Positions 1 to 10,621 of a DNA stretch of 64,000 nt are shown here, one piece after another. A model generated the notes under the pieces. That model was not told the origin of the DNA. It saw only the letters and a program-made list of their open reading frames with translations, and searched no databases. Position 1 is the stretch's first letter. Each line of letters opens with the position of its first letter. Source of the DNA: Linnemannia hyalina (Eukaryota > Mortierellomycota > Mortierellomycetes > Mortierellales > Mortierellaceae); NCBI GenBank assembly GCA_019671135.1, contig JAHRHY010000024.1, forward strand, positions 496,001-560,000, read 5' to 3'. A program made the position numbers and the translations under genes.

Positions 1-107
1 TACCTGGGTGTTGCAAGGGGAATGCCCCTGTTAATCTCAGGACGAATGGACGCACAGTCGAATTGACCCAATTACCACATGGCCCAAAAAAGTAAAACCA
101 AAAATTA

Positions 108-251
108 GGGGTTTCAAACCTTGACATTTGATGGCGTGTAACCAAATGCGCCGTCAAGGAAATCCGCCATGGAAATACGTTTCCTCTATGGCTGATGTGT
201 TTCGAAATACGCTTCGATTTGAATGTGGACATGTCAAGGTTTGAAACCCCC
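108..251. mobile_element. TA-flanked MITE, copy 1
   Basis: A 144-bp element with terminal inverted repeats: GGGGTTTCAAACCTTGACA at the left end, and its near-exact complement TGTCAAGGTTTGAAACCCCC at the right. It is bounded by TA at 106-107 and at 252-253, as expected of the TA target duplication of Tc1/mariner-like elements. There is no coding capacity, so it is non-autonomous. A second copy in the opposite orientation, matching along its whole length, lies at 61480-61624. The superfamily is inferred only from the TA flanks. Confidence 0.8.
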
Positions 252-253
252 TA

Positions 254-1139
254 ATGTCGTGTGCCTGGATCCTTCCAAATGGAGTTTGAATCGAATTTCT
301 TATTTTTTTTCTCAGGTTCTGGCTAATTTAGGTCAGGGCAAGGGGGACGAGCGAGCAGGGTTAGACAGGGGTTGTAAGTCGCACATTCGAAAAGAGACGG
401 CGCAACGAACAACAACAAACAACAACAAAACATACGATAATAAAGCGAGAAGAATCAACAAAACCAGCAAAGGAAAACAAGGGTGTCTTATCCGTGTTAA
501 GCAAGGACACAATGCTAATAATAATAATAACAATCATGTACACCCCCCAGCTTTTCACTATCCACTACATCGATAGTAATATATTCCTCTTGGCAATAGG
601 CCGCAGTGTTTGTGGAACTAAACGTGTCAGAGTGTCTTTGAACCCCGGTCCAGTCGCAAAAAGTTTTACATTCTCGTTTTTTTTTCTGTCTCTGCGCGAA
701 TTATATCCACAGTCATCCCCTTTCTCGCAACATCTCTTGTCAATTGTTCACCCTTGCACTCTTCAATTCCTTTGATCCTATATATAACAGCGCCTGTTTT
801 CGTTTCCTTTTTCTCACTCCCGCGCGGCCCTTCCTCTCACTTTGTCAGTCCACCTTCCATCTGTTTTCTTCGTCTCGATCTTCAAATTTCACAACCACAT
901 TAGGACGCAGCCATAAACTCAACCTTGTCTGGGCCCCCAGTTTAACCATCACACGCCGCCTATCTGTGTATTTATAAACTCTCCTCGTCCTCTTCTCTCG
1001 CTCACTTCATCCTTCATTACGTCTTTTTTTTCTCTTCTCTTCTCTTCTCTTCTCTTTTCCTCTTTTTTCTACAGCACATCCCACTCTACTTCCATTCCCT
1101 CTTCCTCTTTTCACTTTTCACTCTTCCTTAATCTCAAAA
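254..1139. other. Intergenic region and 5' leader upstream of CotH-1
   Basis: No gene is recognisable. The stretch is AT-rich at first and becomes strongly pyrimidine-rich from about 780 to the CotH-1 start codon, which fits a promoter and CT-rich leader on the + strand. A run of TCTCT units lies at 1031-1055. Short open frames on both strands have biased composition and no family features. Confidence 0.6.
1031..1055. repeat. (TCTCT)n pentanucleotide run
   Basis: Five consecutive TCTCT units in the CT-rich leader of CotH-1. Confidence 0.85.
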
Positions 1140-4138
1140 ATGGTGCGCGTCTTTGCCTCCATGGCAGGTCTGCTCACTCTGACCTCTGCCGCCCTTGCGC
1201 AAAGTAAGTCTCCGTCGTACATCCCTCAAACACCTACACCATGCTTCCTTTCACCACCAAAACACCGCACATCCTTCCACTCCTTGAACAGCCAATCATC
1301 CAACTCTACCAACAGCTCGGTCAAAGCACATCGCTCCTCTTCCTCCTTCACCATCACCTTTTCTAAAACTCTCCGACGACGATAATTACACCTATCTAGT
1401 TTTTTTTTCTTATTCTATCATGCCAAATGAACGTGTGTCTTTCGATCATTGAGATGGCAGCAGAAGCAACTCGATCTTTTCTTATTTTCGTCTCTACTTA
1501 TCCTCTCCACCCTTGTCCCACTTCTAGCGCGTTTCCTCTATGCAACTTCCCCTTCAATTTATCCTCAAGAAGCATTTTCTTTTCTGGTTCTGGGAGGCCG
1601 ATCCTTTGTTGGAAGAACTTAGAAAGGTGCCGTGCACGCTAAAAAAAATGGTGCAAGGGCTTATTCTTGCTCTTTGATTGAGCGAAACCATGCATGGCTT
1701 GTTTCTTGCTCCGAATGCGACTCGGCACCGCACTGGCCCCCTTGTTATCTCGGCCTTTTCACGAACTGGGCCAAGGAAGGAGAAGAAACAGTATGCAAGG
1801 GGGGGAAGCAAGGGAGGAGAGTGTGGGGCCTGGGTTTCTTTACTTTCTTGATGGGCACTTGCAGTTTTTTTTCAGGTCTTGTATGCATCCATACACACGA
1901 CCAACACACACGACCAAGCAACGCAAAACATCACACGACTTGTCCAACTGCCTCCTCAACATACACACATACACACACGACCAATACTTCCTTAGTTTAC
2001 CCCGGCCCGTTGTATTTTCCACCCCTGGTCTGGAAGGCGGCGAGGCCTAATTGACATCAAAGCAAGCAAATAAATACAAAGGAAACGACCAAGGGACAAA
2101 AAAAAGAGGGCTCAGAATATTTTTCTTCCAAGGGGCAGAAGTTTACCCAAATTGAATGGCTCACACAGCCCGTTTCTCCCCTTTCACCTCCCCCCTCTCT
2201 GTCCAACCGACATTCCTATTACTCAATTTGGTTATTCATGTCCAAAGAACACATATACTCACCACCTCCACAAACCAATCATATGAATAGTTACCTTTAA
2301 CGTTGTCGGCTACCCCTCAGCCGTCTGGTGTCTCAATCAACGGCCAGCTCACAAAGCTGATTGCCACCGAAGACACTTTCCCCGTCTTCTCCGGTGTCGT
2401 CCCTAGTGCTACCTCCTCTGTCGAGTACTCCTACGTCGAGCTCGACGCTACCGGTGCTCCCCTCAAGACCGAGGCCTTTGTACGTAAACTCCAGAATGTC
2501 ACTGCGACCCATACCTATAACGAGTTCTTTGAACGCCCTACCACAAAATGGACCCTCCCCCCAGTCCCTTTCACCTACCTCGCTACCTGGCCTTCGTACA
2601 CCAAGGTCTTTGACGAAGATGAGATTGCGACCATCCACGTCACCGCCGACGCAGCTCAGATCGCGGTCATGAACGCCAACCCCGAGCCCCAAAACGGTAC
2701 CACGGTCGATGTCCGGGTCACTTTCCGCTGGATCGATCACAGCGATATCTACACCCAGCACAATATCTCTTTCAAGAACTCTGGAAAGTCGTCCAAGGAT
2801 TACCAGAAGCAGTCCTACAAGTTCTCCTTCGATACCGACTACAACCAAACCTTCTTCAGTCGCCCCAACATCAAGCTGAGGTCTGAGGTGACCGATCCCA
2901 CGATGTTGAGAGAGAAGACGTATATTGATCTGCTGAACTCTGCGGGTGTCCCTACACAGCAGGGGCAGTTTGTGAGATTGTTTGTGAACAACCAGCCGGT
3001 TGGGTTGTATTTGATGGTCGATGATATCAAGAAGTCATTCATCAAGCAGACTATCTATGGTGGCGACGACACCGTCATCCCCGGCTCCATGGTCCAGGTA
3101 TACTCTCTATTTGTTTTTTTGTTCTCGCTTTTTTTTTGCGCTACCGTTCGTTTGTGTTGCCAATATGTTGACTAACTATTTTTTTCTACAAAAAAATAAA
3201 AGGGGAATGCACCCTCCCTGACAGCTCAGGCGGACCTGGTCTACAAAGGCCCCACAAACGCCTCCTACGACCCCGCAGCCTACGCAGACGTCGTCCTCGG
3301 CAACAACCCCGCCACCGACTCCCTCCAGCAACTCATCTCCTTCATGAAGGATCTCTCCGACTACAACCCCGTCAACAACACCGATCCCATCGGCTACTGG
3401 AACAACACCCGTCTCGACCTTGACGGATTCCTCCGCAACATGGCCATCGAATACCTCACGGGTGCCTTCGACAACTACTGGATGTCCGGTTCAAACTACT
3501 TCATCTACTTCAACCCTAAGCTCGGCACCTCTGGCAAATGGCAGTGGATCCCTACGGATTTCGACGGAACTTTTGGTTCTGGATACCCTACCAGTACGCA
3601 GTCCACTTACCAGACCTATGCCAACTTCGCGACCAACGACCACCCCCTGGTCTCAAAACTCATTCTCAAAACCCCCGCCATCAACGCCCTGTTCGAAAAG
3701 ACTCTCACGGAACTCATCCAAACCGTTTACAAGCCCGAGGCAATATTCCCCCGTATTATGGCCTATAACCAAATGCTCCTCGTCGACTACACTTGGGACG
3801 TCTCTATTAACCGTACAGGCCCCGGAATAGTCAACGGTTACACGGTTGCAGATTTCAACGATAATCTGGTGAACATTACCAAGGATATGGAATACTCTGT
3901 CAAGGGCTGGATCACGGACATGTCCAACTCTGTGTCGACGGCGTTGAAATTTACGATTCCTGCTGGCGTTGCCAACAGGGTCGAGCCTCCACCCAAGCCT
4001 ACTAAGAATGATGGCAAGACCAAGGGTGGTACTGATCCGGGTGGCAAAAAGAATGGTGCTGCTGGTTCTTTTGTTGGTAGTATGGGACTGGTGGCGGTTA
4101 TGGTCGGTGTTGCCTCTTTGGTTTCTCTCTTGCTGTAG
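1140..4138 (+). CDS. CotH-family secreted, GPI-anchored protein (CotH-1), with a one-base frame break
   Basis: Putative cell-surface CotH kinase-family protein. Exons are 1140-1203 (signal peptide MVRVFASMAGLLTLTSAALAQ), about 2291-3097 and 3203-4138; the introns are 1087 and 105 nt. The family core is visible: a D-x-x-x-x-x-x-x-N-Y type segment (FDNYWMSGSNYFIYFNP) and the metal-binding-like motif WIPTDFDGTFG. The C-terminus is a low-complexity K/G stretch followed by a hydrophobic tail (VGSMGLVAVMVGVASLVSLLL), typical of a GPI signal. Several NxT/S sites occur. The paralogue at 9696-13126 aligns throughout. The exon sum is 1807 nt, not a multiple of three: the residues just after the acceptor (ITFNVVGYP) and the body from GVSINGQ are in different frames, with the break near the CCCC run at 2312-2315. 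This could be a real mutation or a sequencing error. Bacterial CotH is an atypical protein kinase, and some Mucorales members act in host-cell adhesion; no such role can be assigned here. Confidence 0.85.
1894..1982 (+). promoter_or_regulatory. Cluster of four CACACGAC octamers in CotH-1 intron 1
   Basis: The octamer CACACGAC occurs at 1894-1901, 1907-1914, 1932-1939 and 1975-1982, inside the long first intron of CotH-1. Three more copies lie just upstream of CotH-2 and one in its intron. The sequence is CA-rich, so simple-repeat origin is possible; a regulatory role is speculation from the shared clustering. Confidence 0.3.
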
Positions 4139-4591
4139 AGGAGTAGTAGTCTACGGCGATCCTCCTCCTCCCCCCTCTCCATCCTTCTTTCTCCACACAA
4201 AAACCCCAAAAATGAGCTTCCTTCCATTTACTAACATACAAAATAGTAATAAAATAATCGTAATGCGATTTACGTAAAATAATGAACTGGAGAATAGCCA
4301 AAGAATGACTCTACTCGTGCGGATATTCGCGTGGATTTTTGTGCGTACATGTCTGTGCGTCCTGCACGTTGGGGGGAGGAAAGGGGGGACTGTGGATGAA
4401 GATAAGCTTGTGTCCAACAGGGTTTTCAGAGGATAAAGAAAAAGGATCGACGCTATGGAAGAGATGGCCAAGTACCCGAATCACTAGGCACTAGGATAGG
4501 CAGGAGGGCTGCGCGTCTATCGTAGATCAGTGAAATGCGTAGGGCACGCGTGAACTAAGGCTCGAAGTGATCAAACATCGGGGGTTTTCTT

Positions 4592-4623
<32 letters not shown>

Positions 4624-4921
4624 TCCTCGCTGTCTCACTCTGTATCTTGTTCTATCCCTCACCCGCACACACACGCATACTTTTCTGTCATGTTTTTACT
4701 CCACAGAAAATTCTCCGTTCACCAACGGCCTGATTACCCATATCCACTTTACAACATTCCATTATTTCGTTGTGTGTGTGCGTGTGTGCGTGTACATGCA
4801 TGTGCGAACAGAGAGGCAAACCTCTCTCTCCAAACTGTGGTTGTTGCGCCCAAACCAAAAATAAAAAATCAAATCGTCACCACTACAACAAAAAAACAAA
4901 AAAAAAAAAGTAAAAATAAAA

Positions 4922-5370
4922 GGATTAATCTATTTGACAACCCGGGTTGTTCGTTTTATTCAACAACCGAACACGTTTGCGTGCTAAGTCCATGTAAGCA
5001 CTTTTTCATCTTTTTTTGATGATACCATGGAAGATGACACCAAGCACTTGCAGTAGCGCTTGTTTTCCCCACTTCTTTATGGAGCACGACTCCCACGTTG
5101 TTCAAAGCGGTTGTTAAGATGCTTTTTATACGAAAATACCGTTTTTTTTACGCGTGTGGTGGTGATGAAGACATAAGTTTGGCTGGTGATGGCATTCGAT
5201 GGTTGAAAGGGCTTTATTAATGATGTGGATGACAAAAAACGAAGACACTGCAACAAAAAACATCGATGTATTGACTTTAAAGAAAAATAGGTTGTCCATG
5301 GACTTAGCATGCAAAACACGTTAGGTTGTTGAATAAAACGAACAACCCGGGTTGTCAAATAGATTAATCC
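4922..5370. mobile_element. Mutator-like MITE with ~74-bp inverted repeats and 9-bp target duplication
   Basis: The left end begins GGATTAATCTATTTGACAAC and continues for about 74 bp to CTAAGTCCATG (4922-4997). The right end (5296-5370) is its reverse complement with few mismatches. The element is flanked on both sides by the same nonamer AAAATAAAA (4913-4921 and 5371-5379). Long terminal repeats plus a 9-bp duplication are characteristic of Mutator-like elements. The ~300-bp interior has no coding capacity, so it is non-autonomous. A related, more decayed element lies at 45303-45630. The flanks are A-rich, so part of the duplication could be chance. Confidence 0.8.
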
Positions 5371-8300
5371 AAAATAAAACACCCTTCCCAAGTCTCAACC
5401 AGTAGGGTTGACCAATCTCTCTCTCCCTCTCCTCGGGCGTTTTCCTCTCCCCCCTTTTCTTCCCTGCCCGCCCGATATTCAGGAGAGAGGAACAGACAAA
5501 AGGGAGGTGATCTTGTGGGTGGGGGGCAAAAAGACAAGGGGGGGAATAAGAAACAAATACCACGGAGGACAAAAGAGGGGTGTTGATTGTTATCGTTGTT
5601 ATCTCATTCTTCAGCTGAATGTATGTCTCTCTTCCTAGCCCCCCCTCCCCCTGTCTCTCTTACGAATAAAAAACCTACGAAAACACTAACATTGGGCGTC
5701 CTAGTGAAGGATGGATCAAGAAAAGAATGAATAAGAAAACAGTAGATCATTACAAAGAAAACAAGTTTGAGAGTTGGTCATTACGCTTGTACCAACATGA
5801 AGATACCATTCAGAAACACTCGAAAATAGACAACCATGTACTGTAGGTCTATAGAGGTTGTTGAAAAGCTGAACGGAAGTGCTCAAAACACACCACCTAT
5901 GTCTTGGCCTGGCTGGCTTTGGCGTTTGGGTGGGGACCCTTGCCCTTTTGGAAAATTCCATCCATCCATTCATCTACTTTATATCCATGGCCCAAGTTAG
6001 CATTGAGAGCCGCACCGGGAACTCTTCCCTTGACGAAGGCGTAACTTATTTTAGGAAAATCAAGAGAGAGAAAAAAAAAGAGTTGGAGAGAAAAGAAGAG
6101 GGGAAAGGAACACGACGACAAGATACCTCATTACCGATAGTACGCTTCCGCAATGAGACTAACAACGACGCCCACTTACAATTGACAATGGATGGACGGC
6201 GCATGTTTTCGTAGTCTGCTGTTGTTAAAATGCAACGCATGTGAGCAGAGGAGTATCCAAACTAATGGGTAAACTAATCTCTTCTCTGTCTTGCCCAGGT
6301 CGTTTTGGTTCAAGGTTGGCTACGCCTTCACTGTCGTGTCCTCTTTTCTTTCCCTCACACGAGTAGAATCGAAATGCTCACTCTTCTGCTGCTTGCTAGA
6401 TGCTGCTCTCTCTCCGATCGATGCAGAGGTAAAGAGAGAGAGAAAGGGTGTTCTTTTGCCTCGTGTCCATGTCGGAGGCGGCATTACCTGTCCACTAGAA
6501 GTATTGAGCTTTACTCTCTATCCTTCTGGATAAAATAAGAAGCTTCGTTGCCATGTTTTAGTTTTGGCATCGGCACACGGATGGAAATAGTAAGACATAC
6601 GCTCCTTTAAAGCTCCACCACCCTTCTTCCCCCATCTTTTTTATATGTTTGTTTCGGAAAAGAGCGCACTAGTGTCATGAACGCCAAACACTAAAGAACG
6701 ATATCGCCATACGCGCTCTCTGTGCTTGTGTATCGGCGCAGGCACACAATCTGGCGGTAGTACTTGAGGGATAACATTCTTGGTCCATGCGAGCCAATAC
6801 AAACAGATATATTGGTTTCTCTGCACTCTCTACCCTGTAAATGAATTGCTGTCTTACGCTCCTCTCCCTTCCGCCCTTCACAAATTCCCCAGCCCGACCA
6901 TCTCTATTTTACTCCTTCCGTAGAACGAAAGAATGAGCGTATCCCGACCTCCGTCGCCACTGATAGCTTTACTAGCCTTTTTTTTTCTTCTTTCCCCTTT
7001 CCTTCGCCGGTTCGTTCATTGAAATTCTAGGCGACGAGTAGTCTCTGCTTGCCCTTTCTTTTTTGCTTTATCTTTTCTTGAGAACCCCCCTCTAGCATAT
7101 GCCGAACCCTCTTTCCTTCCTCCTCGCCTCCTCCATCCCCCCCTTTTCTTTAAATCAACACAAAGGGTTTCATTGCGTGCGTTTGTCAGTTTCTTTGTTA
7201 GCTCAGCTTGTCTGTTCTATTTTTTTTATTTTTTTTTGCAAAGTGGTTCCATATGTATTGAAGATTGAAAATGATGAGGAAATCGGGAGACAGGGACCAG
7301 GGAAACCACAGGGGGATGGAAGCGAGAGAAAGAAGGAGGGAAGGGGTGGGGCAGAAAACGGCAGTAAATGGAAGGAAGAGAAGCGAAGAGAAAGCAAGAA
7401 ACGAAAAAGAAAGACAGAAGCAAGGGGGAGGGGAAGGGATTAGGCAAAGAAAAAAAAGAAAAAGAGGACAGAAAACGCAATATGCAATTGACTCAGGAAT
7501 GGAGAGTCCCAAAAGGCTGGGTGACGTGAGTCCCGCCCCTCTATGCCCCCCCTCCCCCGATGGTGCGGTTTATCGTGTGAGTGCATGCACCGCAGGTAGG
7601 CTCCTGCGTTGTCTAAAAAAGCACCCAATTGCTGTTTCCTTGCTTGTTGGTCTTTTGGTGGTGTGGTGTATGGTACCGCATCGCGCGATAGAAGGGGTTT
7701 GCAGGACCGCATTTTGCAGACGAGCGAGAGACACAGGAAGAAAGGAGGAAGGGAGAAGGAGAAAGGGACTTCATTCGCCGTCAGCCTACTCAGCCTACGG
7801 GAAGAAAAATTGATCCCATTATTCCAAAGCGGAGAAAAACAAACAAAAGAAAGCTAAACAAAGAAAGCAAAGAAAGTGAGTAGGTGGCCTGGCTGACACG
7901 GTGCTAGTTAGGGTTCTTTTGTTCTTTTCGGTTACTGCTTTGCACAGTTAAGGAGAAAGGTGAGAATAAAAGAGGGGTGGGGTAGAACGAACAGAACAGG
8001 GGCGAAGGTAAGACAGATGTAATGAGCGTGCAATGAATCGGTTAGGCTTTTGGACACAGGAACATCATGAAAGAAAAGAAAAGAAAAGATGTATGCCTTT
8101 TTGTCTTGCAACTAGCATCGACAAAAGGCATTATCAAAAAGAAAAGCAACAGCCAAGAAACCATCTCATCCGCATCCACATCAGCCTTTCGCACTCTTAC
8201 CTCGTTTATGTTCAGGCGTTGAATATGAGCATTGACAAAACGATGATGGCGGTGGTGTTTGGATTTATCCATGGGCCAGTCTCTGTTCCTGTTTGCGGTT

Positions 8301-9260
8301 TGGACAACAAGGAAACGATGGCAAGTCTGGAGAGTCTGGTTAACTCTTTTTGTTTGTCCCATTGGCCACTTTTTGTACTGTACTCCATACAATGATGATG
8401 TTGGACCCAACGGGAAACTCAGGGCGGACAAATCAAACAAAACCAACATCAAGCCTAGACATGTCCATACTTGTGGTGTTCCTGTTCCCATTCCTCCATT
8501 TGTTCCATCTGATAATCTTACAATCTTATAACCTTTTTTTTCTCTTTCGTCCCTGAATCGAATTCTCCTGTGGGAGAGGGGGGTCTGTTGGATTGGTATC
8601 CCAATGGGTCTGGGAATCACTCTTTTCACTCCTTGAGGTTGTGGTCGTTTGTTTCTAATCATTGGGCCTCGGCTATTTGTCAACATGGGCACTTTGTTTT
8701 CGCCTTTTTATTGTGTTTATCCAACATTCTTCTTTCTAGCAAGGCATTCGATGAAGAGAGCAAAAATAAATGAGTACTTGTCTCCTTGAACTTTCGCCTG
8801 ACACCTCTTTTTCACACCCTCGTTCATTCTCGCTAGGAGAAAAGAAAGAAAACAAAGAGAATCGAATGACCCGATCGATAGGGAAGTGGACAGCGATATG
8901 AACCCAAAATAAAGAGATTGAGTGAGTCGCTGACCATTTCTTTTCTGAGTATTCTTTCTGTTGTTATTGTTGTCATCTGCACCGTTTTTTCTATTCTGTT
9001 CCAGAGATGAAATCTTTTTTTAGAGCACTCTGGTCGAGTAAGTCTGCTCCAGTGGTAAAGCTTTCCCTGTCCATTCCCCTCCTCAACTCTAAACCCAAAA
9101 TAATTATCTCTCTGTCACCCCTGGTGAGCTGAATACAAAAATGTGTAGCCTGGGTAGGGTTGGACCTTTTGTGCGCTCTTTTTCGTACTATCCCTGGTGA
9201 ACTGACCTAAGAGACAGCGGCTCATTTTCCGAGGAAAAGATGAAAAGGCGATTTATCATA

Positions 9261-9341
9261 CACACGACAAAATAGCACAACAGTACACCTCAGAATATCC
9301 CAATAGCACACACGACAGAATAACATACAACGGCACACGAC
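9261..9341 (+). promoter_or_regulatory. Cluster of three CACACGAC octamers upstream of CotH-2
   Basis: Copies lie at 9261-9268, 9309-9316 and 9334-9341, about 355-435 bp before the CotH-2 start codon; a further copy is in intron 1 at 9971-9978. The same octamer is clustered in the first intron of CotH-1. Function is not shown by the sequence. Confidence 0.3.
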
Positions 9342-9695
9342 ATGGTTGGCTCTCCTTTTTGGTCAAAATGGACAAAAAGGAGGATGCCTGGACACGACAA
9401 CTGGCTTTCATATAAATATCAACCACCCCGGCGCCCATTTTTTGCTTTCTCTTTTTTCTCCTCTTTTTCCTATTCCACCTTCTCTCCTCCAGTCCTTACC
9501 CCTACTCCATCCTCCTTCACTCTCACTTCGTCTTCCATTTAATCGAGATAATCCACCCACCTCGATCTCATCCACTCTTACCTCTGGCGAGAACAGTTTC
9601 CCCTTCCAATTCAGCAATCCCTCCCTACTCCTGCTGAACAACAACCACCTGTTACGACCTTCCTTTCCTCTCCCTCCTTCCGACAACTACCAACC

Positions 9696-10590
9696 ATGGT
9701 TAAATTCCTTGTTGGTTTGGCCGCACTGGCATCCGTTGCCTTCGCCGACAGTACGTGTTCAACTCTTTCTTTCCATCATTCATTTATACACTTATTATTT
9801 TCTCCTCCACCCTGCCACCCTTTCACTTCACTTTGCTGCAGTTACCCTTTGTTCTGAGGCACCAAACAAACTCATAAACCTGGGCTTGAATGTCTCGCAA
9901 GACAAATGGCAAATCAAGCATCTCCCCTCATAAGGACATTCCCAGTGTGCTCAGACAACAGAACCACACCCACACGACAAAATAATAATCAGCGTTGTCA
10001 TACAGCAAGAGAGGCATACAAGGCAAATGGATACAAGCCGGTGTTCTTGCTTGAACCATGCCAGATACAAGATTGGGATTTCGGGTCCCCACATGGGATC
10101 AATACTCACCCGATATTGGCTCGTTTATCTTCGTTACTCCCCTTGTTCTCGATATCGCGTGTCCCCTTATTTGTCTCTCTCTTGGCTTTCCTACCTGTCC
10201 CTCTCTCTCCACTCACTGTCTCCTCTCCACAATTTTCAACGCTCTCTCCCCTTTTTCTCTCTCTCCCTCTCGCCACCACATATTTCACATATCTATCCTA
10301 CCCTCTCTCTCTCTCTTCCATTGTCTCCTTGTTTAACTGTTTATGTTACAACACATGCTTTCCTTGGAGGTGGTTGGACAACAATTTATTGTCTCCTTTT
10401 GTCGCACCGTTCAGTTTCAAAAAGCCAAAAACGGCGCCGTTGCGTAAGGCCTGATGGTCATAATGAGAATGCTCTTTTTTCCAAGCAGCTTATGAGAAGG
10501 TGAAAAAAAAAAAGACATATTTTCTGGGGTGGCGGAGAGGCGGGTCGGTAATGATTATAAAGTGTTCCTTTTTTGCCCTTTCTTACTCCG

Positions 10591-10621
<31 letters not shown>

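Larger units (their letters stand above)
4139..9695. other. 5.5-kb region without a recognisable gene
   Basis: Between the two CotH genes no open frame shows a domain, a consistent exon chain or gene-like composition. The contents seen are: a (TC)n run near 4591-4625, the inverted-repeat element at 4922-5370, a purine-rich stretch at 7260-7480 (GAAGAGAAAG-like), GAAAA repeats near 8068-8090, and CT-rich sequence leading to CotH-2 from about 9440. Open frames of 180-216 codons at 7265-7813 (+) and 8042-8692 (-) are of biased composition and unsupported. The far right part probably holds the CotH-2 promoter and leader. Confidence 0.6.

Noticed and set aside
8042..8692. 216-codon open frame on the minus strand between the CotH genes
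   Set aside because: Irregular composition, no domain, no conserved start context and no splice partners; likely chance.
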